From positions 11,952 to 75,951 of the forward strand of contig JAPKMW010000046.1 in NCBI GenBank assembly GCA_026645575.1: 64,000 nt of DNA, in the 5' to 3' direction. Positions 34,578 through 44,483 of the stretch are shown piece after piece (within the stretch, counting starts at the first letter, position 1; every line of letters starts with the position of its first letter). The translations under genes were made by a program, and so were the position numbers. The DNA comes from Caldilineaceae bacterium. GTDB lineage: Bacteria > Chloroflexota > Anaerolineae > Caldilineales > Caldilineaceae. The notes below the pieces were generated by a model. That model was not told the origin of the DNA. It ran no database searches and saw nothing but the letters and a program-made list of their open reading frames with translations.

Positions 34578-35072
34578 TATTTTTGTCTCTTTGCTCTGGA
34601 AAACGACGCATCGGCAGCTTGCCGCAAGCGGTTGTTACGCCAATTTGCCGCTACCTACTTTTGCCCAAATCAAACCGTTCATTTGTCGGAGTGTGTGAGG
34701 CAAAAGCTTTATGTAATTGTTCCTCTGGCGTACTCTTTTGGTTTTACCAGCAGATGTCGATTATGGGCAACCCTTACCGTAGGCGCTCTTTGTTCCCCGA
34801 AATGTTGTAGGTTTTGTCAGCAACTGTCAAGCTTTGTTGGGAACTACACAGCTTAATGATTTCGTTGTTTCACCGTAAGCAATACATGGTTTGTTTGGCT
34901 GGCTGATGCTCCTACCCATTATTGCTATCATGCGGGCTATGACAAATAGGCCATCGGTACTATTGCAATTGGTGCAAAAATCTGACAAAGTAGAAAGTAA
35001 TAGATTGCGAAATTGTTTGCTTGTAAAGCTGTCTATTCTTTGGACAGCTACCCTTATTGAGGAGCCTGACCA
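34578..35072. other. Intergenic region, no gene recognised
   Basis: This 495-bp divergent gap has reading frames of up to about 120 codons, but none has a ribosome-binding site or recognised similarity. It must hold the promoters of the methyltransferase and the response regulator. A 7-bp hairpin (AGCTGTC, 35027-35033; complement 35042-35048) lies just before the regulator's ribosome-binding site. Confidence 0.6.
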
Positions 35073-35759
35073 ATGTCTATCATTCAAGTTGTGTTGGTGG
35101 ATGACCATGAATTAATGCGCCAGGGGTTACGATCGATTCTTGAGCAAGAAGACGGGATTCGTGTGATCGGCGAAGCTAATAGTGGCGAAGTTCTCCTCCA
35201 GCAAATCCAAAAAGGACTACGACCGGATATCGTCCTCATGGACTTGCAAATGAAGGGCATGTCGGGGGTGGAAGCTACCAAGCGTCTAAAGCAGTTGCTG
35301 CCGCGCCTGCAAGTCGTCGGCCTGTCGGCCCAAGAGGAAGAACATGCGGCGTTGATCATGCGCCGGGCGGGCGCATATGGCTATGTCGTAAAAGCCGCCG
35401 CACTTTCTGATCTGGTGCGGGTCGTGCGCGCTGCCTATAACTATGGCAACAGTACTATGAGCATGACCACGGAAGAGGTCAAAAATCGGAGCGCCCGCAC
35501 CCCCCGGCGCACCCGCAAACCGCGTCCGCCGCACAATCTCACCCGTCGCGAACTCGACGTGGTGCAGACGCTCATGCAAGGGTGCAGTAACAAGGAGATC
35601 GCCCGTCAATTGGTGATCTCTGAGCGCACTGTCCAGACGCACCTGAGCAATATTTTTGCCAAAATGCAAGTCACCAGCCGAACCGAAGTGGTGCTGGCCG
35701 CCATTAACAACGGTTGGCTGCCTAACCCTGCGGATATGGCGGCAATTATTAGTGCCTAA
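35073..35759 (+). CDS. NarL/LuxR-type response regulator (orphan)
   Basis: 228 residues with GAGGAG upstream. The receiver domain (about 5-120) has acidic 'DDHE', phosphoacceptor Asp57 in 'DIVLMDLQMKGMSGVE', Ser in 'GLSAQEE' and Lys in 'YVVKAA'. The C-terminal LuxR helix-turn-helix (about 165-220) reads 'LTRRELDVVQTLMQGCSNKEIARQLVISERTVQTHLSNIFAKMQVTSRTE'-like, all features intact. A basic linker ('RTPRRTRKPRPP') joins them. No histidine kinase is encoded nearby, so the partner must be elsewhere. Confidence 0.9.
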   Translation: MSIIQVVLVDDHELMRQGLRSILEQEDGIRVIGEANSGEVLLQQIQKGLRPDIVLMDLQMKGMSGVEATKRLKQLLPRLQVVGLSAQEEEHAALIMRRAGAYGYVVKAAALSDLVRVVRAAYNYGNSTMSMTTEEVKNRSARTPRRTRKPRPPHNLTRRELDVVQTLMQGCSNKEIARQLVISERTVQTHLSNIFAKMQVTSRTEVVLAAINNGWLPNPADMAAIISA

Positions 35760-35760
35760 T

Positions 35761-35811
35761 CAATACTTAATGGAAAACAATTAACGATTAATTGTTTTCC
35801 ATTAAGTATTG
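35761..35811. repeat. AATACTT-ended palindrome, copy 3
   Basis: Perfect 24-bp arms (35761-35784 and 35788-35811), loop CGA; ends CAATACTT/AAGTATTG, interior AATGGAAAACAATT. It lies 1 bp after the response-regulator stop and between it and the sucD end, so could work as a shared terminator. Confidence 0.92.
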
Positions 35812-35846
35812 AAGCGTCTGGGTAGCAAGTCGTGCAGCGGCGCCCG

Positions 35847-36722
35847 CTACCGACTCAAATTCTTCGCCACAATCTCGGCGATCTCATCGGGGTGCCGGGC
35901 CACCTGAGCGCCGGCGGCTTTGAGCATCGCCATCTTTTCCTCCGCGGTGCCTTCGCCGCCAGAGATAATGGCGCCGGCGTGGCCCATGCGCCGTCCCGGC
36001 GGGGCCGTTTGGCCGGCGATAAAGGCTGTCACCGGCTTGGTCATGTGATCAGCGATAAAAGCGGCCGCCTTTTGTTCATCGGTGCCGCCGATCTCGCCAA
36101 TCAAAATCACCTGCTCCGTCCCCGGATCATTCTCAAACATCTGTAATACATCAATAAAGGTGGTGCCGATAATCGGATCGCCGCCAATGCCAATAGCAGT
36201 GCTTTGGCCGATGCCACGCGCAGTCAGTGCATAGACCACTTCATAGGTGAGAGTGCCAGAGCGGCTGACAATACCCACATTGCCGGGCGTATGAATATGA
36301 CCAGCCATAATGCCGACTTTGGCTTCGCCGGGGGTGATCAAGCCAGGGCAGTTGGGGCCGATCAGGCGGGCGTTGGTGCCGTCGAGATACGCGCGCACCT
36401 TCACCATATCGAGCGCCGGAATGTTTTCTGTGATGCAGACGATCAGATCAATCCCGGCGTCGGCGGCTTCGATGATGGCATCGGGCGCCGTCGATTCAGG
36501 GACGATGATAAAGCTGGTATTGGCGCCGGTGGCAACCACAGCGTCTTTAACCGTATCAAAGATCGGCACATTGCGCGTGGCCCATTCGCCGCCTTTGCCG
36601 GGGCGTACACCGGCGACCACTTGGGTGCCGTAGTCCAACATCTGTTCGGTGTGAAAAACGCCCTGGCGGCCGGTAATGCCCTGCACCACCACGCGTGTAT
36701 TCTTGTCAACTAAAATGCTCAT
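35847..36722 (-). CDS. sucD: Succinyl-CoA synthetase, alpha subunit
   Basis: 291 residues. N-terminal CoA-binding fold '[31 protein letters not shown]'. The phosphorylated His is in '[18 protein letters not shown]'. '[21 protein letters not shown]' and '[23 protein letters not shown]' are typical. With SucC it makes succinate and ATP/GTP from succinyl-CoA, or the reverse. Its start overlaps the sucC stop by four bases (ATGA), and AAGGAGG precedes it inside sucC, giving translational coupling. Confidence 0.95.
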   Translation of the reverse strand: MSILVDKNTRVVVQGITGRQGVFHTEQMLDYGTQVVAGVRPGKGGEWATRNVPIFDTVKDAVVATGANTSFIIVPESTAPDAIIEAADAGIDLIVCITENIPALDMVKVRAYLDGTNARLIGPNCPGLITPGEAKVGIMAGHIHTPGNVGIVSRSGTLTYEVVYALTARGIGQSTAIGIGGDPIIGTTFIDVLQMFENDPGTEQVILIGEIGGTDEQKAAAFIADHMTKPVTAFIAGQTAPPGRRMGHAGAIISGGEGTAEEKMAMLKAAGAQVARHPDEIAEIVAKNLSR

Positions 36723-37861
36723 GCCATGCCTCCTTGGGCAGCGGCCACTGCTTTTTGCGCGGCATCGGCCAGGCTGGTTGCGGTAATCATCTTGGCTTCG
36801 GCGAGAATGCGCCGGCCCTCCTCCTCATTGGTGCCGACCAGGCGTACCACAAACGGCACTTTGACATCGAGCGAGTTGATCGCCGCCAGCACACCCTTCG
36901 CCACTTCATCGCAACGGGTGATGCCGCCAAAGATGTTGATCAACACGGCTTTGACCCGGCTGTCGCTCAAAATGACGCGTAACGCTGCCGCCACTTTGTC
37001 GGCTGAAGCGCCGCCGCCGACATCCAAGAAGTTGGCTGGGTTGCCGCCATAGAACTTGACAATGTCCATGGTCGCCATCGCCAAGCCAGCTCCATTGACC
37101 ATACAGCCAATCTCGCCATCCAGGTTGATGTAGTTGAGACCATGTTCGCGCGCCGCACTTTCCGACGGGTTTTCAGCATCAAGGTCGCGCTGTTCGGCCA
37201 GGTTGGGATGACGGAAGAGTGAACTGTCATCAATGACGATTTTGCCGTCAAGGGCAATCAAGCGGTTGTCACCAGTGATAACCAGCGGGTTGATTTCAGC
37301 CAGGCTGGCGTCATTTTCCACATAGGCTTGATAGAGGCTGCGGGCGATTTTGACAAAGGCGTTGAGATGTTCTTTGGGAAGACCGATACCGTCGGCCAGC
37401 TCCAGCGCTTGATAGTCACGCAAGCCCAGGAAGGGATGAACGGCCACTTTGATGATCTTTTCCGGCGTATGCTTGGCAACCTCTTCGATCTCGACGCCGC
37501 CTTCGCTGCTTGCCATCAAGACGACCCGGCGCTGCGCCCGATCTAAAACGGCGCCCAGATAGATTTCGGTGGCAATGTTGGCCGCTTCATCGACCAACAC
37601 CTTCTTCACCGTCAACCCCTTGATATTCATCCCCAGGATCTGACCGGCTAATGTTTCGGCCTCATCGACGCTTTTGGCAACTTTAATGCCGCCGGCCTTG
37701 CCACGCCCACCAACCAACACCTGGCTCTTGATGACAACGGGGCCACCTAAGCGCTCGGCAATGGCGCGTGCTTCCGCCGGGGTTGTTGCCACGTCGCCCT
37801 GCGGAATCGGGATGCCGTAGGTGGCAAAGATACGTTTTGATTGATATTCATGCAGATTCAA
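36719..37861 (-). CDS. sucC: Succinyl-CoA synthetase, beta subunit (ADP/GDP-forming)
   Basis: 380 residues, starting at TTG 37861 ('[20 protein letters not shown]') with AAGGAGG 8 bases upstream; this gives the standard family N-terminus. An ATP-grasp domain carries '[22 protein letters not shown]'. C-terminal half: '[30 protein letters not shown]' and '[20 protein letters not shown]'. It acts with SucD. Together with KorAB it links 2-oxoglutarate, succinyl-CoA and succinate in an oxidative or reductive TCA branch. Confidence 0.95.
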   Translation of the reverse strand: MNLHEYQSKRIFATYGIPIPQGDVATTPAEARAIAERLGGPVVIKSQVLVGGRGKAGGIKVAKSVDEAETLAGQILGMNIKGLTVKKVLVDEAANIATEIYLGAVLDRAQRRVVLMASSEGGVEIEEVAKHTPEKIIKVAVHPFLGLRDYQALELADGIGLPKEHLNAFVKIARSLYQAYVENDASLAEINPLVITGDNRLIALDGKIVIDDSSLFRHPNLAEQRDLDAENPSESAAREHGLNYINLDGEIGCMVNGAGLAMATMDIVKFYGGNPANFLDVGGGASADKVAAALRVILSDSRVKAVLINIFGGITRCDEVAKGVLAAINSLDVKVPFVVRLVGTNEEEGRRILAEAKMITATSLADAAQKAVAAAQGGMA

Positions 37862-38294
37862 GCCACTGCCTCCTTAAAGAGTAAGCATTCGGTAAACATT
37901 TACTTTCATCAGCTTTCTGTGGTGTACTTTTGACGAGTAAATATGAAATTGAGGAGTTGTGATTGTACCAATCGGTTCACATTATCCTGACTTCGTTACT
38001 GCTGAGTTACAAGACCTTTTCCTGTGCTTGATTATAGACCTTGCTTTCCCAAGCCACAAATCTACACCTTGCCACTTGTTATTTGATACTGTTATTTGAT
38101 ACTGTTATTTGATAGTGGCGATTAGGTAGTGGATATTGTGGTTGGCAACCTAACGTTCGCTTGTTTCGTCATCCGCTCATGTCAGATGTTTTTGCTTTGG
38201 GCAAAGCCGAGTATAATGGTTTGCCGTAAAAGCAATGGCTTTACCCTTGCGCCGCCGCCTGTAACCGGTCGTAAACCGGCGATTAGGAAATGTC
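37862..38294. other. Intergenic region between sucC and the Nudix gene
   Basis: A 433-bp divergent gap without a credible gene. It contains a 13-bp tandem array (38079-38117) and probably promoters of both flanking units. Confidence 0.6.
38079..38117. repeat. Three tandem 13-bp repeats
   Basis: TTATTTGATACTG x3 (38079-38091, 38092-38104 and 38105-38117; last has one change). Confidence 0.8.
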
Positions 38295-38807
38295 ATGAGT
38301 CGAGCAACCTTTGTCTACTGCCCCTACTGCGCAACGGCATTGGCGGTGCGGGAAATCTATCGGCAGCAACGTCCGGTCTGTCCCCAATGCGGCTTTGTCC
38401 ACTTTCCTGACCCGAAGGTGGCGGTCGTCGCCTTGGTGACAAGGGCAGACCAGGTGCTGCTCGTGCGGCGGGCGATGGAGCCTGGCAAAGGGCTGTGGTC
38501 GCTCCCCGGTGGCTATATGGATGCCGGCGAGATGCCCGAAGCCGCTTTACAACGGGAATTACTGGAAGAGATTGGGCTGCCGGTGACGATTCAGTCGTTA
38601 TTAACAATTTTCCCAATGGTCGGCGCCAGCGGTCGCAGCCAGGGGATTGTCTTGGCCTATCATGCCGTCCCAGTCGATCCGGCGGCTGCGTTATATTGTG
38701 ATGATGATGTTTCTGAGGCCGGCTGGTTTACCCAGACAACCTTGCCGACAAACCTGGCCTTTGAATCGACACAGACCTTACTTGCCCAGTGGCTAAGTAA
38801 TTTATAG
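38295..38807 (+). CDS. Nudix hydrolase with N-terminal zinc ribbon
   Basis: 170 residues. Zinc-ribbon cysteines: 'CPYC' (residues 9-12) and 'CPQC' (about 29-32). Nudix box 'GGYMDAGEMPEAALQRELLEEIGLP', with the GX5EX7REXXEEXG signature intact. Members hydrolyse nucleoside diphosphates linked to another group (NADH, ADP-ribose and similar). The zinc ribbon resembles that of NudC-type enzymes, but the size is smaller, so substrate is unknown. Starts at ATG 38295. Confidence 0.88.
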   Translation: MSRATFVYCPYCATALAVREIYRQQRPVCPQCGFVHFPDPKVAVVALVTRADQVLLVRRAMEPGKGLWSLPGGYMDAGEMPEAALQRELLEEIGLPVTIQSLLTIFPMVGASGRSQGIVLAYHAVPVDPAAALYCDDDVSEAGWFTQTTLPTNLAFESTQTLLAQWLSNL

Positions 38808-38811
38808 GATT

Positions 38812-38854
38812 TCCTCATCGTCGGGCAAAAATTATCTTGGCCCGACGACGAGGA
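38812..38854. repeat. Inverted repeat after the Nudix gene
   Basis: TCCTCATCGTCGGGC (38812-38826) and GCCCGACGACGAGGA (38840-38854), one mismatch; loop contains AAAAATTATC. May be a terminator-like hairpin. Confidence 0.7.
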
Positions 38855-38873
38855 CAGCTCATAGGAGTTTGCC

Positions 38874-39923
38874 GTGGAGGCACAAGTAAAAACGTATCTA
38901 GTCACCGGCGGCGCCGGTTTTTTGGGCATTAATCTAACGCGCTATCTGTTGGCGCGCGGGCAGAAGGTGGTCTCGCTCGACCTGGCCCCCTTTACCTACC
39001 CGGAACGCGATCAGATTACCGAAGTGGTCGGTGATATTCGCAAGCCGGCGGATCTGAAACGGGCCATGCAGGGCGTGGATGTGGTCATCCACACTGCCGC
39101 CGCTCTGCCCCTTTACAGCCCGCAAGACATCTACTCGACCGACATCGAGGGGATGCGCAATGTGCTGCAAGCGGCCTACGAAGCACAGATCACACGTGTG
39201 GTTCACATCTCGTCTACGGCAGTCTATGGCATTCCTGACCACCACCCCCTGGTCGAAACCGACAAATTGGATGGCGTTGGGCCGTATGGCGAGGCCAAAG
39301 TCAAGGCCGAAGAGATCTGTCTCGAATATCGCGCCAAGGGCATGTGTGTGCCGATCATCCGCCCCAAATCCTTTGTCGGGCCGGAGCGGCTGGGGATCTT
39401 TGCCCTGCTCTATGACTGGGCCAAAGACGGCAAAAACTTCCCGGTGCCGGGCAACGGCAAGAATCGCTACCAACTGCTCGATGTCGAAGACCTGTGCGAT
39501 GCGATCTGGTTGGTTGCAACCGGCGATCCGGCTAAGGTCAACGATGTCTTCAACATTGGCGCCAAAGAGTTCACCACGCTCAAGGAGGATTTCCAGGCGG
39601 TGCTGGACTATGCCGGCTTTGGCAAACGGATCATCTCGATCCCGATCACGCCCATGGTGTTGGGGCTGCAAATTCTGGAAAAGCTCAAGCTCTCGCCGGT
39701 CTATAAGTGGGCCTACGGCACCATCACCGAAGATTCCTTTGTTTCGATTGAAAAGGCCGAACGTGTGCTGGGCTTCCGTCCCAAATATTCCAACAAGGAC
39801 GCCATGATCCGCAACTATCAATGGTATCTGGCCCATCTGCACGAATTCCAGGGCCAATCCGGCGTCTCCCATCGCGTCCCCTGGAAGCAGGGTGCGCTCT
39901 CGATCGTGAAACGATTCTTTTAA
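38874..39923 (+). CDS. NAD(P)-dependent epimerase/dehydratase (extended SDR)
   Basis: 349 residues from GTG 38874, with AGGAG upstream. The NAD-binding Rossmann motif is 'VTGGAGFLGINLTRYLL'; 'STAVYGIPDHHPL' precedes the catalytic 'YGEAK' (Tyr-x-x-x-Lys). C-terminal 'GFRPKYSNKDAM' as in NDP-sugar or isoflavone-type SDRs. It acts on a nucleotide sugar or similar alcohol/ketone substrate, not fixed by sequence. Probably co-transcribed with the Nudix gene. Confidence 0.85.
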   Translation: MEAQVKTYLVTGGAGFLGINLTRYLLARGQKVVSLDLAPFTYPERDQITEVVGDIRKPADLKRAMQGVDVVIHTAAALPLYSPQDIYSTDIEGMRNVLQAAYEAQITRVVHISSTAVYGIPDHHPLVETDKLDGVGPYGEAKVKAEEICLEYRAKGMCVPIIRPKSFVGPERLGIFALLYDWAKDGKNFPVPGNGKNRYQLLDVEDLCDAIWLVATGDPAKVNDVFNIGAKEFTTLKEDFQAVLDYAGFGKRIISIPITPMVLGLQILEKLKLSPVYKWAYGTITEDSFVSIEKAERVLGFRPKYSNKDAMIRNYQWYLAHLHEFQGQSGVSHRVPWKQGALSIVKRFF

Positions 39924-39924
39924 G

Positions 39925-40070
39925 GGTAGACAGGTAGACAGGTACACAAGTACACAGGTAAATAACAGTCTGCGTACAGTACTTGTCTACCTGTTTACCT
40001 GTCTACCTGTCTACCTGTGTACCTGTGTACCTGTCTACCTGTTTACCTGTCTACCTATTTACTATTTACC
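39925..40070. repeat. Octad-iterated inverted repeat
   Basis: The left arm has five octads (GGTAGACA x2, GGTACACA, AGTACACA, GGTAAATA; 39925-39964). The right arm has nine octads TGTCTACC/TGTTTACC/TGTGTACC (39984-40055), then TATTTAC, TATTTACC. The longest array of the word-iterated family; period 8, not 7. Confidence 0.92.
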
Positions 40071-40088
40071 TACAGAAGAAAAAAAATT

Positions 40089-41189
<1,101 letters not shown>

Positions 41190-41196
41190 ATCGTTG

Positions 41197-41236
41197 CTGG
41201 CGGCGAGTCAGACCACTAGCACTGACTCGCCGCCAG
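41197..41236. repeat. Hairpin between ychF and dioxygenase gene
   Basis: CTGGCGGCGAGTCAG (41197-41211) and its exact complement (41222-41236). Bidirectional terminator-like position, but without a T-run. Confidence 0.75.
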
Positions 41237-41242
41237 TCACTG

Positions 41243-42064
41243 TTAACTCAAATCGAGCGCGATATCAAAGGTGGCGTTATAGCCGCTTGCCGCTTTGTTG
41301 ACGGCCAGCATCAACTGATCGCCGCCGCCGTTAAAGATGCCATCATCCGCATTGCGCAGATGGCGTTCGCCCCGGTTATTGTAGGGGGCCACGGCGAAGA
41401 CTTCATCGGTGAAGTTGTCGTCAAAGAAAAGTTGCGAGGTAAAATCGTAGCCGTCTGCCGTGCGCAGCTTGATATGAATGTGGACAGTGCGCCCTTCATA
41501 CCAGCCGGGGTAGATGGTCGTAAATTGGGCGATACCGTTTTCATCCGTCACTTGATAGCCCCGCAAGAACTTCTGCCCGACCGTCTGAAAGCCCAGTTGA
41601 TCGGTATCCGAATAGATCCCGTTGGCGTCGCAATGCCAGAGATCAACCTGAATGCCAGCCAGCGGTGTACAAGCGGCTTGCGCCAGTTGACTAACACGAA
41701 TAGTGAGATCGAACTGCGCCCCTTCGCTGATCTGCCCCGTGGTCGGGTCGGGACGCAAGTCGCTGCGGTTTAGATCTTCATCGACAAAGAGCGGACCTTC
41801 GGTCATCTCTGGGCGTACAACGCACATGGTTGCCTGATCCGCTGTGGTGGCGCTGGCGCCGTTGCCACTGCTTGCCGGGGAGGTATTGCCGCCACTCGCG
41901 CTACTATTGGAATTGATGGGAATGCAGGCGCCCAAAAGGGTCGTTGCACCGGTGACGCCCAAGAGGGTCAACACTTCCCGGCGACTGAGAATCCGTCCGA
42001 CCGGCAGATCGTCATTGTCGGGCTGTTCCACTGGTACGTGCAGCGAGTTCATTGGTTTGTGCAT
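41243..42064 (-). CDS. Intradiol dioxygenase-like exported protein (lipoprotein or Tat-type)
   Basis: 273 residues from ATG 42064, with AAGGATC upstream. The N-terminus has 'RILSRREVLTLLGVTGATTLLGACIP', a twin-Arg-like segment plus a lipobox Cys. The catalytic part matches intradiol ring-cleavage enzymes: 'EGPLFVDEDL', 'VDLWHCDANGIYSD', 'GYQVTDENGIAQFTTIYPGWYEGRTVHIHIKLRT' with Tyr and the two His iron ligands ('WYxxRxxHIH'). Cytoplasmic relatives cleave catechols or protocatechuate; this group is extracellular, with unknown substrate. Confidence 0.85.
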   Translation of the reverse strand: MHKPMNSLHVPVEQPDNDDLPVGRILSRREVLTLLGVTGATTLLGACIPINSNSSASGGNTSPASSGNGASATTADQATMCVVRPEMTEGPLFVDEDLNRSDLRPDPTTGQISEGAQFDLTIRVSQLAQAACTPLAGIQVDLWHCDANGIYSDTDQLGFQTVGQKFLRGYQVTDENGIAQFTTIYPGWYEGRTVHIHIKLRTADGYDFTSQLFFDDNFTDEVFAVAPYNNRGERHLRNADDGIFNGGGDQLMLAVNKAASGYNATFDIALDLS

Positions 42065-42442
42065 GGTAAATTGATCCTTTCCGTTTGACAGGGCAGTTGT
42101 TTCGGCTGCTTGTGTCCACTGTTTGGTTTGCAAAAAGCCGGTTGGCTTTTCCCGTTTTATCATCTCTGTCCACAATACCAGCCAAATCTCAAGAAATCGT
42201 GAAGAAATTGACATGAAATTCTCTTGAAAACAGGTAGAGATACTGAAATCCGTGTCTCTACTCAGGCTAGTCGAGCAACTGTCTCTCGGCAAAAGTCGAA
42301 CTTTGCTGGCGCCACTCATCTTGTCTAATCCGCGTTAATTTCAAATGGCGACAGCCACTGCCGCTAGTAGATATCCGATGTTACGGTTGGAACCCATCCT
42401 GTGTCAGTCAATTCTAGAATTTTGCCGGGGGGTATAGGCCAC

Positions 42443-42474
42443 TGTTGCGCGTGATGAATCTATCATGCGCAACA
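42443..42474. repeat. Hairpin upstream of the toxin-antitoxin genes
   Basis: TGTTGCGCGTGAT (42443-42455) pairs with ATCATGCGCAACA (42462-42474), one G-T pair. Located 110 bp before the antitoxin start. Confidence 0.6.
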
Positions 42475-42507
42475 GTATACTATAAAGCCAGGGTTGAGGT
42501 ATACTAT
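42475..42507. promoter_or_regulatory. Direct repeat GTATACTAT, candidate toxin-antitoxin operator
   Basis: GTATACTAT at 42475-42483 and again at 42499-42507, 24 bp apart; each contains palindrome GTATAC. Type II antitoxins often bind such repeats; here about 80-110 bp before the gene. Confidence 0.45.
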
Positions 42508-42585
42508 TGACTGACCAAACAATGAATCCTAAACTGCGCAAACCGACTTGAGATTCCTATGGTGGTCAATATTGGAGGTTAGCCG

Positions 42586-42945
42586 ATGCAAACAGTAGCA
42601 CAGCAAGAATATAAAGTTTTGATGACCTATTCGTCAACAGCCAAGGCAAAAGGTGAACAGCGCTGGCAGGCAACGCTATTAGGCTTCCCTAATATTGTCG
42701 AAGAAGCCTTTTCGCGCGATCAGGCGCTCAAACAGATCGAAGCACGCTTGGCGGATATGCTTATCCATGCCGAGATTATCACCCTCCAGGGGCCAGCCTT
42801 GCCTGTCGAAGCGAACGGAAGCCATGATGAACTGGCTGCGCAGGGATGGGATGATCATGGTCTTTTCAAGGAGGATCCCGATGCTTTGCAACTCTTTGAT
42901 GAAATTGAGCGAGACCGTGACGAGCACCTCATAGGTGATGCATGA
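42586..42945 (+). CDS. HicB-like antitoxin
   Basis: 119 residues with GGAGG before ATG 42586. The middle, 'WQATLLGFPNIVEEAFSRDQALKQIEARLADML', resembles the HicB/DUF1902-type half-fold that binds partners, but the usual C-terminal DNA-binding domain is not obvious; the tail is acidic ('WDDHGLFKEDPDALQLFDEIERDRDEH'). It overlaps the PIN toxin gene by four bases (ATGA), typical of toxin-antitoxin pairs. The combination of HicB-like antitoxin with a PIN toxin, not HicA, is uncommon. Confidence 0.65.
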   Translation: MQTVAQQEYKVLMTYSSTAKAKGEQRWQATLLGFPNIVEEAFSRDQALKQIEARLADMLIHAEIITLQGPALPVEANGSHDELAAQGWDDHGLFKEDPDALQLFDEIERDRDEHLIGDA

Positions 42946-43373
42946 GCTTCCTCTGGGATTCCAACATTTTACGTCACTATCTTGACGACCATCCACGCCT
43001 GCTTGAGAATTTGAAGAAGGTCCCGCGTCAGAGTGTATTGCTGCCAGTCATTGTGGTGGCAGAGCAATTGCGCGGTCGTTCGGAAGCTATGCTGAAAGCC
43101 GAGCCGGCGCAAATCGCCCGGACTCAAGAACTATTTAGGCAAACCCAAACGCTCCTGAGTAAATTTCAAATCCTGTATTTTGACCAGCAAGCGCTTGCTA
43201 CGGCTGTGCGTTTCAAAGAACAGGTTAAGACCCGCAAGCGTTACACTGATGTTCTCATTGCTGCGCAGACTATTGCCGGACGCCATGTATTGGTAACAAG
43301 AAACACCGATGACTTTCGTGATCTCTTGCCAGTCAATCAACTGCAAAACTGGATAGACGACGAAATTCGGTGA
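42942..43373 (+). CDS. vapC: PIN-domain ribonuclease toxin (VapC-like)
   Basis: 143 residues. The four acidic catalytic residues fit: Asp6 ('LWDSNIL'), Glu41 ('VVAEQLRG'), Asp103 ('KRYTDVLIAAQ') and Asp123 ('VTRNTDDF'). PIN toxins cleave tRNA, rRNA or mRNA with Mg2+. Translationally coupled to the antitoxin by ATGA overlap; start at ATG 42942. Confidence 0.85.
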   Translation: MSFLWDSNILRHYLDDHPRLLENLKKVPRQSVLLPVIVVAEQLRGRSEAMLKAEPAQIARTQELFRQTQTLLSKFQILYFDQQALATAVRFKEQVKTRKRYTDVLIAAQTIAGRHVLVTRNTDDFRDLLPVNQLQNWIDDEIR

Positions 43374-43404
43374 GGGCAACCCCTCACCGAATTCTGTAGC
43401 TAAC

Positions 43405-44376
43405 TCATTTAAACCGATTCGCCTCTGGATCTTCCGCATCAAAGCCAACGGCATCAAGCGCCGGCCAGAGTTCAGCCGGGATGGGATGACTTGCCAGCGC
43501 CAGGGTCTGCGCCACCCGTTCCGGCTTGGTCATGCCGACTACCGTCGTCGTGACGCGTGGATCACGCATGGAGAACTGTAACGCTGCCGCTGCCAACGGC
43601 ACGCCATATTCCTGGCAAACCGCCGCCAGCTTGCGCGTGCGTTCGACCAGCAGCGGTGGCGCATCCTGGTAGGCATAGCGCGCATAGGCGTCCGGCCCCT
43701 TGGCAAGCATCCCACTGCCATAGGGCGCAGCGTTGACCACCGCCACCCCCAGGCGCGTCGCCACGTCCAACAGCGGATCCGCCGAGCGGTTGAGCAGTGT
43801 GTAGCGGTTGTGCGTTTCCACGGCGCTAAACTCGCCCGTCTCCAAATAGCGAATGAGCATCTTGATCGGCCCGCCCGACATGCCAATATGCTCGATGACC
43901 CCTTGCTCTTTGTAGCTTTTCAACACGGCCAGCGCCCCACCCGGACTCATAATGTCCTCAAAGGTGGTATGTTCGGGGTCGTGGATGTAGACATATTGCA
44001 GGCGATCCAGGCCCAACCGCTGCAAGCTGCCCTCGACCGAACGCTTGAACTGGTCGCCGCTGAAACTGTTGGTCTCCGGGTCGCGATCCGCCTTGGTCGC
44101 CAGAACAAAACCGGGCGGCAGACCACCCATCTCGCGAATCACAAGGCCGATGCGCCGTTCGCTTTCGCCATAACCGTAAATCGCCGCCGTGTCGAGAAAA
44201 TTGATCGGGCTGGCAAAGGCGGCGCGGATGGTTGCCAACGCCAGATCTTCCGGCGCACTATAGGCGAAGGTTTCGGGCATATCCCCTAGCGGCGCACCGC
44301 CGACACAAATCGGCGTGACCATTAGGCCAGTGTTGCCCAGGGGGCGCAAGGGGAGGGTGGATGCTGTTGCTGTCAT
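43405..44376 (-). CDS. Aldo/keto reductase (type 1)
   Basis: 323 residues from ATG 44376, with GAGGA upstream (an in-frame GTG lies 12 bases earlier). Catalytic tetrad: Asp ('NFLDTAAIYGYGESE'), Tyr in 'IYGYG', Lys in 'VLATKADRDPE' and His in 'YVYIHDPEHTT'. NADP-binding C-terminal 'GMTKPERVAQTLALA'. This subtype is related to D-threo-aldose/pyridoxal reductase-like enzymes. Substrate unknown. Same direction as, and just downstream of, the second aldo/keto reductase gene, separated by a TCCGTGA-core repeat. Confidence 0.85.
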   Translation of the reverse strand: MTATASTLPLRPLGNTGLMVTPICVGGAPLGDMPETFAYSAPEDLALATIRAAFASPINFLDTAAIYGYGESERRIGLVIREMGGLPPGFVLATKADRDPETNSFSGDQFKRSVEGSLQRLGLDRLQYVYIHDPEHTTFEDIMSPGGALAVLKSYKEQGVIEHIGMSGGPIKMLIRYLETGEFSAVETHNRYTLLNRSADPLLDVATRLGVAVVNAAPYGSGMLAKGPDAYARYAYQDAPPLLVERTRKLAAVCQEYGVPLAAAALQFSMRDPRVTTTVVGMTKPERVAQTLALASHPIPAELWPALDAVGFDAEDPEANRFK

Positions 44377-44415
44377 GGTTCCTCTCACTTTCTTTTTGTA
44401 ATTTGTGCGCTATTC

Positions 44416-44472
44416 GCTCGCGGCCGGTCCGTGACCGGCACCGCGGGCGCCGGTCACGGACCGGCTGCAAGC
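44416..44472. repeat. TCCGTGA-core inverted repeat, copy 6
   Basis: GCTC-GCG-GCCGG-TCCGTGA-CCGGC (44416-44439) and right arm 44449-44472 (GCCGG-TCACGGA-CCGGC-TGCAAGC). Inner flanks CCGG type. Lies between two aldo/keto reductase genes. Confidence 0.85.
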
Positions 44473-44483
44473 GGACTTATTGC

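Noticed and set aside
39925..40070. CRISPR-like regular repeat array
   Set aside because: The unit is 8 bp without spacers and is mirrored by complementary units; no cas gene is nearby.
40017..40088. N-terminal extension of YchF
   Set aside because: The extra 24 codons translate the octad repeat (Tyr-Leu-Ser-Thr words); YchF proteins start at the MALGIGIVG-type sequence, ATG 40089.
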